A stretch of 64,000 nucleotides of DNA from NCBI GenBank assembly GCA_963930655.1, contig OZ005617.1:9860501-9924500 (forward strand), written 5' to 3'. The notes beneath the pieces are model-generated. The model saw only the letters and a program-made list of their open reading frames with translations, had not been told where the DNA came from and did no database searches. The translations under genes and the position numbers were made by a program. The DNA is from Myrica gale (taxonomy: Eukaryota; Streptophyta; Magnoliopsida; Fagales; Myricaceae). Below are positions 1 through 11,180 of the stretch, in pieces. The first letter of the stretch is position 1; every line of letters starts with the position of its first letter.

Positions 1-1319
1 GGGTGGGGGCATGGACTGGCCCCCCTCCTCAGCCTTTTGGATTTCTTGGGACAAAATTTCTTTACCATCTTCCTTCTGAGCCCCTTGCAGCCCCTTTGTC
101 TTTGAACTTCCTCCATTTAGCATACTTTTTGTTACCCCAAGGTTGCTTTTTGATCTATCTAACTCGATTTTAACGATAACAAATGAAAAAATAGATTTGG
201 AGTATTTTTAGAATATGTAGTTGTCAATCCACTATCCAGTGAGAGTACTCAATTGTATTTAATCTCTCTGAAGTTCATGTTGCCCTATATTTGATTTAAA
301 CACCATGACATGCACTTAAATTATTGTATTTTTCATTGTAAGAGTTTTCATGTTGAAATGGAAAAGATTGCATATCAAAAGCACTGGAATTCTCCTTTTG
401 CCAAGATGATGTCGACACATGAGAGACATATTGTCGACACATTGCACAACTGCCAGAATGTCATTTTGATGGTGTTGACACATAATAAGATGGTGTGGAG
501 ACATGGTGAAGAAAGTGTCGACACTTACCACAAGCACCTGTGAGTCAGTTCCAGACTTGAAGAAGGTGTCGACACATAGGCATATATGTGTTGACACCTG
601 TTGCGGGAACATTGTTTTTTAAAACGATGACTAAGCATGAAAATCAAGACATTGCGACGCTTAGGGCACATTTCCAACATTCCAAAAAGGCCATTGGGAC
701 CCCCTCAAGACTGAAGACCTATAAAGACAACAATATCGAAAGAGAAAAAAACATCTTTTGCATCTCTAGCATCATCAATCTTGACCTAGCCTCCAAAAAG
801 AGAGCGAAAAGCATAAAAGAACAAAGTGGCACGTTTCCCAAGAGATCTACTACTTTTTTACTGCCATCACTATCAGATCTTGTCTTCTAGCTATTTATTG
901 AACTTTATATTTGCTAATCTAGCTTTTAGAGCTATTGTTTATTATTCCTATCATTAAACCTTGAAAACTAATAAGTGTGAGATACACTTGGACCTACCTA
1001 TGAGGATAGAAGAAATCTCATAGGCTTTGAGATTTGTTGTACGAATTGAAGAGTGAGCTCGAAAAAACTCTTGTAACGGTTACTTACCACCCAAGGAAGG
1101 AAATAGCCTTGGGGTTGGACGTAGGCAAGTCTTGGCCGAACCACTTAAAAATTGCAGTATTATCTGTCTTCCTTATCTCTCTTACTTTATTGCTATCATT
1201 TATTGTTCTTCGTTTTATATAGCATTAAGTATTTTTCAGATTTGCATTTTTAACGGAAAAAGTCTAATTTTTTGTTAAACCCAATTCAACCCCTTCTTGG
1301 GTTGTTATTTAGACTCACA
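1..1319 (+). repeat. Sirevirus-like 5' LTR (left edge not seen)
   Basis: The segment ends in CA immediately before a tRNA-iMet-type primer site. Its last 300 bp have the look of Sirevirus LTR 3' parts: a CCAACCC/GAACCACTTAAAA block and a late sentence-like CCCAATTCAACCCCTTCTTGGG tract around 1278-1300. No second copy exists in the window, so the start cannot be fixed. It contains a cluster of GTCGACAC palindromes at 409-597 described separately. The first 300 bp hold nothing else that I can name. Confidence 0.55.
409..597. repeat. cluster of GTCGACAC palindromes in a copia LTR
   Basis: Copies of the decamer NTGTCGACAC or one-base variants start at 409, 431, 472, 493, 515, 566 and 588. They fall in pairs 21-22 bp apart (409/431, 472/493, 566/588), with 515 alone. 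The same palindrome and nearly the same pair spacing occur in the unrelated gypsy LTR at 22054-22512. Confidence 0.85.
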
Positions 1320-1321
1320 AT

Positions 1322-1335
1322 TGGTATCAAAACTG
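1322..1335 (+). other. primer binding site (tRNA-iMet type)
   Basis: TGGTATCAAAACTG directly follows the LTR end and resembles the plant initiator-tRNA complement TGGTATCAGAGC with a few mismatches. It fixes the plus orientation of the copia element and the LTR-internal boundary. Confidence 0.65.
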
Positions 1336-1364
1336 AGGTTTAATATCCTTACTAATTACTACTC

Positions 1365-2453
1365 TTGTTAGCTCTTTGTTGTTTGAAGGTCAATCCACCA
1401 ATCATTATCCTTTGTTCAATGGAACTTGCTACAGTTATTGCAAGGATGAAGATCTTTATTCAAACCGTGGACTATGAGCTTTGGAAATCATTAGTCGCAG
1501 TCCAAGGCTTCCTAAAGATGATGCTGGCTTGCATAAAGAAGAAAAAGATTGAGATGAGGCTAATCATAAACTTATGTCTTTAAATGCTAAAGCTATGTCT
1601 GTTTTATATTGTGCTCTTGATTCTAATGAGTTTAACCGTGTTTCTGGTTGTGAAACTGCCAAGGAAATATGTAAAAAATTGTTAGTTACTCATGAAGGTA
1701 CAAATAAGGTTAAAGTGAACAAGATTAACATACTTGTACATAACTATGAATTGTTTAAGGTGAAGTCTGATGAATCTATCTCTGCCATGTTTACTCGCTG
1801 TACTGATATTATCAATGAATTGAAATCTCTTGGTAAAGTTTATACTAATGTGAAAATGGTGAGAAACATTCTCAGGTGTCTTCCTATGGCTTGAGAATCT
1901 AAAGTTACAGCTATCTAGGAAGCCAAGGATTTAACTAAATTATCTATGGATGAACTTATGGGATCTCTTATGACCTACGAGATGAACCAAGTAAAAGAAG
2001 ACGAAATTGAAGGAAAAGACAAAAGAGGAATAGCCTTAAAAGCATCATACTCTAGTAGTGAAAAATATTCTGATGGTGAAGAGAAGGCCTTGTTTACAAA
2101 GAAGTTCAAGAAATTCTTTAGAAAGAATCAAGGAGACAAGAGATACCCAAAGAAAAACAACTTTAAGGGAGATAGCAGCAAAAATAATGAGACCATTTGC
2201 TTTGGATGTAAAAAGCCCGGTCACATCAAATCTGAATGCCCCAACATAGAACCGTACAAGAAGTCAAGAGACTTCAAGGATAAGAAGAAAGCCATCTTAG
2301 CCGTATGGGGAGAATCAGATGAGAGTGAAAACGAAAGTGAAGAAGAATAAGTTGCAAACCTTTGTTTGATGACAAAGGATAGTAAGGATGAGGTACAATC
2401 TTCACCTATTCATTGCTTTTCATTTGATGAATTACAAGATGCATTTGATGATC
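1365..2453 (+). pseudogene. copia gag fossil with CCHC zinc knuckle
   Basis: The capsid-type gag of the Sirevirus-like element. It holds a UBN2/copia gag-polypeptide region (about 1580-1890), a charged linker, and a single zinc knuckle of the form CX2CX4HX4C at about 2198-2240 (CFGCKKPGHIKSEC). The element is broken here, and the region is cut at 2453 by the LTR of the inserted minus-strand Tekay-type fossil. Confidence 0.75.
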
Positions 2454-3306
2454 TGTCATGCCTAGTGCCTGTACGTACCTCCTAGACTCACCTATAGAGA
2501 TGATATGCACACAGGTGGGGATTACGACATGCATCGGTCCTATGAAGTACTACTATTTGGCTTCAAAAAAGCTCAGCGAAAAATTTAGTTAAAAGCAGTA
2601 TTCTAATTAGAAATTTGTGAAGAAGGAAAATTAGGTTTTCAGGAAAATAGTGGTAAAGCGACACTAATAAAGACATAATAATAATTTGAAGTTTGAAACT
2701 CTTGAAAATAAAAGAAAATAAATTATAATAGGGCACAAAGGAAAGAAATAAGATAAGAGAAATTTTGAAAAGATAAATACACAGTTTCACTACTGAACGC
2801 GATGTTTCTCTTTTACAAAATACATCCTTCCAGAGGATTACAAAATAATAGAAATAGATACAAAAGTGGAAGCTTACTAAAGCTTTATGTACTATTACAA
2901 CTGTGATACTAATACGCCATATACAGAAGCAAACTCAAAAAGCGACAGCAACTAAGGTCAACTAATCCTCCGGATCAGTGTCAGAGGTTGGTCCACTATC
3001 TTGGTCTCGGGAGAGACCCGACTACACTCCGCTGGCAGAGCCGGTGGAGAGGGAACTATACACAAGAGGGCTGGGTCAACATTGACCAGCCCGAAATCCT
3101 CAAGTCGGGGGAGTAAGGGTAGAGGTGGTCCTTTAAGGTACTAGTGGGGCTTGTGCTCCACTAATATCTCAAACGTGTTAGTAACCCACGTTCGTATCTT
3201 CAGTACTAGGATATAGGGATTGTGTCTCTCACTCTCAAATAAATTCATTTGTCGGGTCCGAAAACCACATCACCACATACAATATGCAAGACAGAGAAAG
3301 AAATAT

Positions 3307-3761
3307 TTAATACCCAGAACCTTTTGAGCTACTTTTAAGACTCTTGTGTTAAGGTTTTTCTTTCAATATCCTCAATACTGTGTTCTTAGTATTTGTTTTA
3401 ATTTCTAAGTTTGTACCTTGTTTAATATTTACGATTTAATTAATTTCTTATAGAATTTCTTTCCTTCAATTTGTAATCTTTGAATTAAGAGCACTATTTT
3501 TATTGCAATCTGTGTGTTTAAATTGTCTAATTGATTTGATTTTATTTCCTCTAATATTTTGGAGCAAGTTGGTTAAATTTTTAGTATATGACCGAATTAC
3601 ATTTTTGTTAAAAATTGTATTTTTAACCTTGATTTTAATAAATTATCTTTCCTATATTAATGTGATTTTATTTGCCTAATTTACTATTATTATTTCAGGT
3701 ATTTGGTTTCATTAATAAATTACATTAGGGGCTTTAATTTTATTAAGAGTTTTCCATAATG
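3307..3761. other. AT-rich segment left of a plus-strand LTR, unassigned
   Basis: This 455-bp stretch lies between the left piece of the minus-strand LTR (which stops aligning near 3306) and the apparent LTR start at 3762. It is strongly AT-rich, has no ORF, no primer site and no polypurine tract, and matches nothing else that I noticed in the window. It may be a remnant of the inserted element or a separate insertion. Confidence 0.35.
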
Positions 3762-4675
3762 TGTGATATCCCTTCCCTAAATTTCCAATTTTCTCTAATT
3801 TCCTTGATTTCTCGTATTTAGCCAATTAACGATTATGATCGTGATTGTCTCTATTTTATCGGTTTCTATGCGTTTAACAAAATTCTTCCATTCTCTTGTT
3901 AATATCTTAGTATTCATATTGCTTGATTTAAACACGTGATATTTCTCCTAAGTGTACTTCATTAGCTCATATGTAATATTTTCTAAGTATTAGATTTGAT
4001 TTCTTGACACATGATTATTTCGGTTCTAATTGCCCTAATGGATTTCGGCATGCTTAATCTCTTTCCCTTTTCATTCTCTTTTATTCATCTAAAATTTTAG
4101 CTTGTGTCAATCTTGATTATTCTATCACTAGTTTCGGTTAATTACTTGACTAATTACCTATTTCTTTTCTCTAACATATGCATTGATTAACTTTATAGCT
4201 TAGCTAATTATTTTGCTAACCTAAGTCCACTTTGATGTCATGTTGGTCCCACTCTCTCTCTCCTCCCTAGGTCACACAGCACACACAAGGAAAACCTTGT
4301 TTTGTCTTGTTTTCCTTGTCCTTTTACGTTGTCCCATGTTCTTGGCCTTTGTTGAATGAATAGTGAGATGCAAATTTGGACCAACCGGCCATGCTTGTTT
4401 GCAATCATAATTGATGTGATTTTGAAGTGACTTTAGATTATGTAAGTGATCTTAATCATTACCTAGGGAAGGGGGAGTGTGCCATTTGGCTCTTCCAGCC
4501 CTTATGCCGCCCAAGCCACCCAATCAAGGGGCTTGCTTGTGGGAGCCACCCTTTGACCAAATGATGGCAAAGTTGGCTATAAAAGCCAACCCTTGCCATG
4601 CATTTCTCACACCACATATCCGGCCATTTGAGTTGAGAGTGAAGAGTGAGTCCTGAGAGCATTCGGCCAAGAGAG

Positions 4676-4745
4676 AAGAGGAATGAGAGAAAGATAGGAG
4701 AGGAAGGAGAGAAAGAGGAAAAGAAGAAGAGAAGGAAGGTGAAAA
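4676..4745 (+). repeat. purine-rich tract in LTR
   Basis: A GA/GGA-rich low-complexity run just before a CCAAGGTAAG sequence at about 4755. Equivalent tracts occur in other Tekay-type LTRs of the window. Confidence 0.7.
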
Positions 4746-5317
4746 ACTTTCATGCCAAGGTAAGTTGGCATAGGGGTTTCGGCTAAGGCCTTGAACACCC
4801 CCTTGCACTACCTCTCTTCTATTTCCTCATCATCATTTTCACTTATTCTTAGCCCCTAGATCAGTGTCATTAACCTATAGATCTTGTGTTAATAGGAGAA
4901 CATCAAGAGCTACCCGAGATCACCAAGGTAAGAGTTTGGGTTCTTGTATTTTGTTGAGGATGGATAACATGTTCTCTTGTGTTGATTGATCATGCTTATT
5001 TGTGTGCATATAATTGTGATTCAATGATGAACATGTTAGGGTTATGTTGGTTTCAAGCTTTTGCAAAAAGAAAGGTTCATGGGTGCCACGAAGTAAAACC
5101 TAAACTAGACACCTTGCATGTTAAGGTTTAATGAATATTTCTTGAAGCATGTGCATAAGATTGCTTCCTGAGTTGGTTTGATTATTCAAAAGAGTTCTTG
5201 ACACGCTTTATGAGCTATGACAGTGGTGATAAGCCTAAGCTTGGAGCCTTATAGACCACGGGTTGGTCAATGAAAATGATATATGGTGTTGCATGATGCA
5301 TGTTGCACTTCATGGTT

Positions 5318-5633
5318 TTATGATACAACGCTATGCATATGTGGTATGAAATGGTGATGCAATAATAAGTATGATGATGACCAAGAGGCCTGGAAGTATC
5401 CTTGATCAAGACAAGGCCAAATGGGGCCAAAGAAAGGAGCTATGAGCTCAAGAAAGCGGTTATGAAAGTTGAAAGCATGATACAATGCTATGCAGATATG
5501 ATATGAAATGTTGAGCATTGTTGAGAATGATGATGGCCAAGAGGCCTGGAAGTATCCCTGATCAAGATAAGGCCAAATGGGGCCTAAGAAAGGAGCCATG
5601 AGCTCAAGGAAGAGGTTATGAAAGTTGAAAGCA
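5318..5633 (+). repeat. tandem duplication, period about 156 bp
   Basis: Two neighbouring copies, with the shared block CCAAGAGGCCTGGAAGTATC starting at 5381 and again at 5537. The copies differ at scattered positions and by small gaps. They lie within the plus-strand LTR and create overlapping spurious ORFs. Confidence 0.85.
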
Positions 5634-7675
5634 TGAAAAAGATGCATTATGCATGTTCCTTGATGACATTGCAAATGATCATTGTTTGCCTTTAAGTTTC
5701 TTGAAGAATCCATATGTTATGTGCTCTATGATTTTCTTTATGTTGATAGATTAAAATTATTTTTAGCCTAAGGTTTCGAAAAGCATAGATTAATCAAAAT
5801 CATGAACACCTATCTAGGACATTTAGGCAAACATAGGTGCTGCCCAAATCGACCCAATGATACAGGTTGTATTTTTGCATGAAACTTTTCAGATAGTATC
5901 CTTATCTAATATTAGGATCTCTATAAAAATTTCAGCCCAAAATGATGGAGGAAAAGGTTGGAAAAGCCCTTGGAGGTCTCTGAGCGCATATTCAATATTT
6001 TGCCTAATTCGTTAGGGTAAAAGGGTCCAAAATGAGAAAATGATTACATGGTTGGATAGAGCACAAAAAATTGATTGGGGGAGCCCAAATTTGAGCTCAA
6101 TCCAAGTTGAAATAAGGGATCAAATCAATAAGCCCGTGTAGGAGCCTACATGGATGTTAGGCCCAATACCCTTAAAAGAACACTATGTCCACTAATACTT
6201 CGGGAGTAGGACCAGTATGTTCTAAGGAGGCCCAATAGTCCTTCATTGGAGTTTAATGGTCTGAGATCTTCTAGTTATTATCATGGTTGTATCAATTGTT
6301 AATGATTATTCTTTGAACATGTTATGTTGTTTATGCTTCTTTCAAAATCATATCAAATTAATGTGCATTGTTACATATGTACTTTAATGCTTGGATATGT
6401 GATTACATTCATAAGAGGGAAAACGAAAGTGAGGAACCCCCTAGCATGCGAGGGTTCCCCGAATGGTAGTCATGGTACCGGGCACTTAGGAGATGTGCAA
6501 CCCCTCACTACAGGGAGTGGGTGGGCTCCTTTATGAACGCTAAGGCGTAATGTTATGTTAAGGGTCTTGGTGTTGGAAGCATGAGACAGTCTCATAGAAG
6601 GGGAGGGGATGCACAACCTGACTCTGGGGGTGAACAGAGCTGATATCGAGAACTCCTTAGGAACCAATGATGGTGTGACACATTGCATATTTTAATTTAT
6701 CGAAGTTCGTACTTATTATGCTGGAAGTTAGTTCTACATCATGCTGAAGTAAATTATATGCACTGTATTTGTTTGATCATGTTTTCCCCACCCCCACCTT
6801 ACTGAGTCAGTAGGACTCACCTTTTTTCTCTTATGTTGTTTTTGCAATGTTTGGTGACTTGGGTGTTGAAGAATGAAACTATTCGAGGAAGAGTCGACCT
6901 ATGATTTCTACCCTTATATCCTGGTGCTCAAGATCCGGACATGGGTTTCGGATTCTCTTGGAGTGTTAGTGGCGCATGAGGCCCACTGGTTTTTGAAGGA
7001 GCCCTTAACCCCATCCCATTGTACCCTTATCCCCTGCATCCCTACCATTCACTGTGCCACCACTATCCCCATTACCACGATTTGAGGACTTTGGTTTACC
7101 AGATGTAACGCCCGAGTGGCTAAGGTTCGATTACGTTCCCCCCGCCCCGCCAACGGAAAATAGTAGTACCACTCCGGGGTCCGAGATTATTGATCTTACG
7201 TCGGACCCGGAAGAAGAGGATTAATACCCTTCTTAGGTTTGTTAGAGTGTTTTCTCTAGAGTTTGTTCATGTGTATCAGGGAGTTTCTGAATCTTTGTGA
7301 TATATCCTTTTATGTAGTCACGGGAGGAAAACTTGAACTATTAAAGTTGTCCTTATTATTTCAGGTTTTCAATCTCTTTTGTGAAACTTTCCTCATCTTT
7401 TATCTCAAGGTTCTTATTTCTACTCAAAAGCTTATAATCCGACACTTTTGACTTATTCCGATTTTATTATCTCTCTGACCTTTTGTAAAACATAGAGTTT
7501 TTACCTTAAGTCTTTTCCAACTCCCCATTACAATTTTATTTGTAAAAACGCTTGCCGCTAAGTCTCATGGTAAATCGACTAAGACTCATAGTGACTTACG
7601 TGCCATAATCTTCGCCTGTGTGCATACCATTACTATATGTGAGCCTAGGGGTAAGTATGAGCACGGGGCGTGACA

Positions 7676-9953
7676 AGATAAGTCCTATTGACTCAGTAAA
7701 GGGGGGAAGGGACATGACATATGAAATAAATAAGCAGGAACAACCATAGTAGCAGGTAAACAATAAATAAGCACCGATAATAATAAACAGGATAACAATG
7801 TATGATCGATGCAATGCAGAAATGATGCATATGTTTCTCTTTCAATTCACTTTATTTATTTCTTTCGGCTCGGTAGAGGTGTCCCTACTGCGCTCTGTTT
7901 AACCCCCAGAGTCAGGGTTGTGCGTCCCTCCTCTCCTCCGGGACTGTCTCGTGCATCACACACACCAGGATCCAGTTAGGCAAGCCTTGTACCATTGCCT
8001 AGGAAACCAACCAATATTATCTTAGCGGTGGCTTGCAATTTCCCGATGTGAATGGTTCGTCACCCGATCTCAGAACCACCTCTAGGTAAAGGTTCTTTCC
8101 GCTCATAACGGTGTTTCCCATACCCATGAGATGATTATGCAGTATGACATATCATAATCATAAAAGATTTACAATTCACATAAGCCAGTTATAAAATGCA
8201 CATATACACTTCCACATTTTACAATATAAAGATATAGCACAAAAATGCATTTGAACTATTAAATAGGAAAAATATTCGTACATACTAACTACGTACTCTT
8301 TATGTTCTAATTAATAGAACTTAGGACTAAGGTTAATATTTAAATGTCATCCGTTTGATTAAGACTAATAATTAACACGTACTAAACTACTTAGTCAATT
8401 GAAGTTTATTAACAGTTTAATAATTTGTAGTATTGTTTAATTAATTAACTATCAATTATCTAATTAAGTTTTATTTTAATTAAAATTTATTAATCCACAA
8501 GTGGCCGGGCCTATTGGGCCCTATAATGGAGTGCTCCAATCTGATCAGATCTGGGCCTCCTAGATTAAAACCCATTTTCTATTTCATTTTATTTGTTTAT
8601 TGCTTAGTGGGCCGATTATGACCCTTAATGAGGCATTGTGATTTGAGCCTATATTTAAATGGAATTGAGCCCAAATTTTTAACCTAAGAGTTCAACACTA
8701 CCCTGGGCCCAGAGTTTTATGTTATAACATTTTTACCCCTGATTTTTACAGAAATCCCGAAACTGTCCCTGATGGCCTTTTTAGTCATTTACCTCTTTTT
8801 CACATCTTTTCTTCTTGAAATTTTTAGGGCTTCTTCCAGTACACCACAGTGACCTACTTGAATTTTCTTAAGACCTAAATCCACATATGTTTCACAAAAA
8901 GAGAATACTAAGCAATCGGGTTCAATAAAAGTAATGTGAAAAGTCAAGCATGTCATTTGTTCTCTTTTTGCAACACCCATACGTGATATCCAGCACCCTC
9001 ATTACTCTTATGTATCAAAAAAATCACATACTCATAGATCAGTACCGAACATAACATCATTTGAGAGGATTTCACAAAGAAATGTGTCAAAATGGCATGC
9101 AATGCAAGAGATGAACATTCATGCATTCCCTCCTCCCTCTATGGGTTGGCCCTCTTGCTCTCATATTCACCATTTATCTTACTGACAGAGACCAAAAGAT
9201 ATCCAGATCATTATTAACACATTTTAGGTTCACAAATCAAGTCACACACGCATGACATTAGGGCATTTGACCATGAACAAAGCAAAAATCTCATCATCAC
9301 CTACATGCAACTACAAAGATGAGTTTTTTTCATCAAAATGAAATAGAAAAATCATCAAACCAAGATGTGCAAACATAATATTAAATCAGTAGCACATTTT
9401 GGCACGACGCAAGCCAAACTTTCATTTTTCCCCTCAAATTTCTACATGCAACTAAACCCCTTACCTCTAGATTGGGTTGGTGCTAGATTTCTTTGAAAAT
9501 GGACACCTAAAAAAAGTCACCAAGTTAGGAAAAGGGAGGTAAAAATAGAATGGAAATGGTGCAAGAGGAAGGGCTCATGGGAGAAGTTTTGTCACATGTC
9601 CGAAGGTCTTCAAAGACCTTACCTCTCTCTCCTATTTTTTTTCTTCTTTCTTCCCTCTCCTTCTTCTCTTCTTCATCTCCTTCGGTCTGCCTTGCCTCAA
9701 GCCACTCTCCCTCTTTCTCTAACTCTCTCTCTTTCTCTTTGTCGACAAAACCAAGGAGACCATTTAGCTCATACGGTTTTGGCTTAATGGAGACTAGTTA
9801 ACTATGGTTAGGAATATAGGGTTTTCTCTAACTTGTCACATCATCTAGGTAGGTAACCATTAAGTTTCACTTAACTAAAGAAGCAAGCCTAAAGGTTGGC
9901 TCTCTTGGACGGCAAAAGGGGCAGAAAATGCCATGTGGAGAGTTGGCTCTTCC
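7676..9953 (-). repeat. middle piece of the minus-strand Tekay-type LTR
   Basis: Continuation of the LTR that starts at 15497 on the minus strand. It includes a pyrimidine-rich stretch at about 9625-9735, which is the purine tract of the other LTRs seen in reverse. It contains no gene. The small ORFs across the stretch are low-complexity shadows. Confidence 0.65.
9949..9953. repeat. target site duplication CTTCC, left copy
   Basis: CTTCC immediately precedes the solo LTR at 9954 and is repeated at 14832-14836 immediately after it. Five bp is the usual duplication length for LTR retrotransposons. Confidence 0.85.
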
Positions 9954-10317
9954 TGTGAGACCCCGAATTTTACAATGTCATTTTATGCTTACGTATTTTG
10001 CTATTTATATTTAAAGGGCTGTTATTGGTAAATTTTCTTAATACGTAGCAAGATATTATACCACAATGACCTATGTTATTTTGAATTGGGGTTGCTACAC
10101 TTTCCTTAAGTATTTTTATTATGGTGGTGAAGTCAATATTTTCTTGGTGGCCGAATTTCTTTTTGGTGAATTTCTCCAAGATAATTTCCATAAGACTTAT
10201 AATATTCTTCAAGGTAACTTTTTATGGTGATGATGATAGGAGAACTTATGATATTTTTAGCATCCAAGTTGCTGAATATCTCTAAAGTATTTTTCTTCTA
10301 GCCTACTTTATGATTTT

Positions 10318-10705
10318 GAAATGTTAATACATGTTATTGGGCCAATACCTATGATATTGGGCTGCCATATGTTGTTATTGGGCCTTAGCCTTTAGACTTA
10401 TGACTTGGACTTAAAACTTATGTTATTGGGCCTTAGAACTTATGTCATTGGGCTGATAGTGGGCTGATGTATTTATGGCCAAATGTGATTGGGTAAGTGA
10501 GCCTTAAGACTTATGTTGGTGGGCCTTAGCCTTAAGGTTTATGTTATTGGGCCTTAGTTTTAAAACTTATGTTATTGGGCTTTGGACTTATGTTATTGGG
10601 CTGCCATAATACTTATGTTATTGAGCTAATATTACTTATGTTATTGAGCTAATATTGGGCCTTGAGACTAATGTTATTGGGCTGCTATTGGGCCTTGAAA
10701 CTTAT
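10318..10705 (+). repeat. degenerate short tandem field with GTTATTGGGC word
   Basis: Words such as TTATGTTATTGGGCC, GTTATTGGGCTG and TTATTGGGCCTTAG recur more than a dozen times with irregular spacing over about 390 bp. No ORF runs through it. It lies near the 5' end of the solo LTR. Confidence 0.8.
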
Positions 10706-11090
10706 GATCTTGGATTAGTTATACTAATCTTCATTAGGGTAATGTACTAATCTTCATTAGGCCAATTAAGTAACTTAAGTAACTAAGTTAGTTGGGTTGT
10801 AACCAAACATTATAAGTGAACTAACCAAGAAACAAACAAAAGACATAAAACAAGGAGACATGATTTGATGGATGCAAAAGTTGGCTTTTTATGCTACCAA
10901 GAGAGAATCTCCCCTTTGACCGAAAATTTGGCCAAGTTCACTCCCCCATTTGTTGATTTCTCTCACCTAGGTCACATCCCCTTTCATTTTTACTCATTTG
11001 GTCGTGCAACACAAGTGAGAAGTAGAGAGAAACCGAGAAAGAGAGAACCAAGGGGAGAAAAAGGGTGAAACCGAGAGGTAAGGAGAGATT

Positions 11091-11180
11091 TGTGGGAAAG
11101 GAGAAGGAGAAGAAGGAAGAAGAAGGAGAAGGAGAAGGAGAAGAGGAGGAGAAGTTTTGCAAAGGAAAATAAGGAGAAAG
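11091..11180 (+). repeat. GGA/GAA-rich purine tract
   Basis: A long purine run of GGAGAAGGAGAAGAAGG-type repeats, ending close to ACAAGGTATATATT near 11195 and a GGCCGAATATTC word at 11224. It holds the same position relative to the LTR as the purine tracts of the other Tekay-type LTRs. Confidence 0.8.

Larger units (their letters stand above)
3762..7675 (+). mobile_element. Tekay-type LTR, plus strand, inserted in an opposite LTR
   Basis: The start TGTGATATCCC resembles the start of the complete element's LTR, and the end at 7675 reads ACGGGGCGTGACA like the other LTR ends here. It has a purine-rich tract at 4676-4745 followed by AGGTAAG, and a TTACTGAGTC block near 6798. Its last 1.2 kb align with the minus-strand LTR that flanks it on both sides, so the two belong to related families in opposite orientation. 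No clean target duplication is seen. No internal region remains. Confidence 0.65.

Noticed and set aside
5215-5713. Minus-strand ORFs with an internal duplication
   Set aside because: They arise from the 156-bp tandem duplication in an LTR. No domain, and no codon bias.
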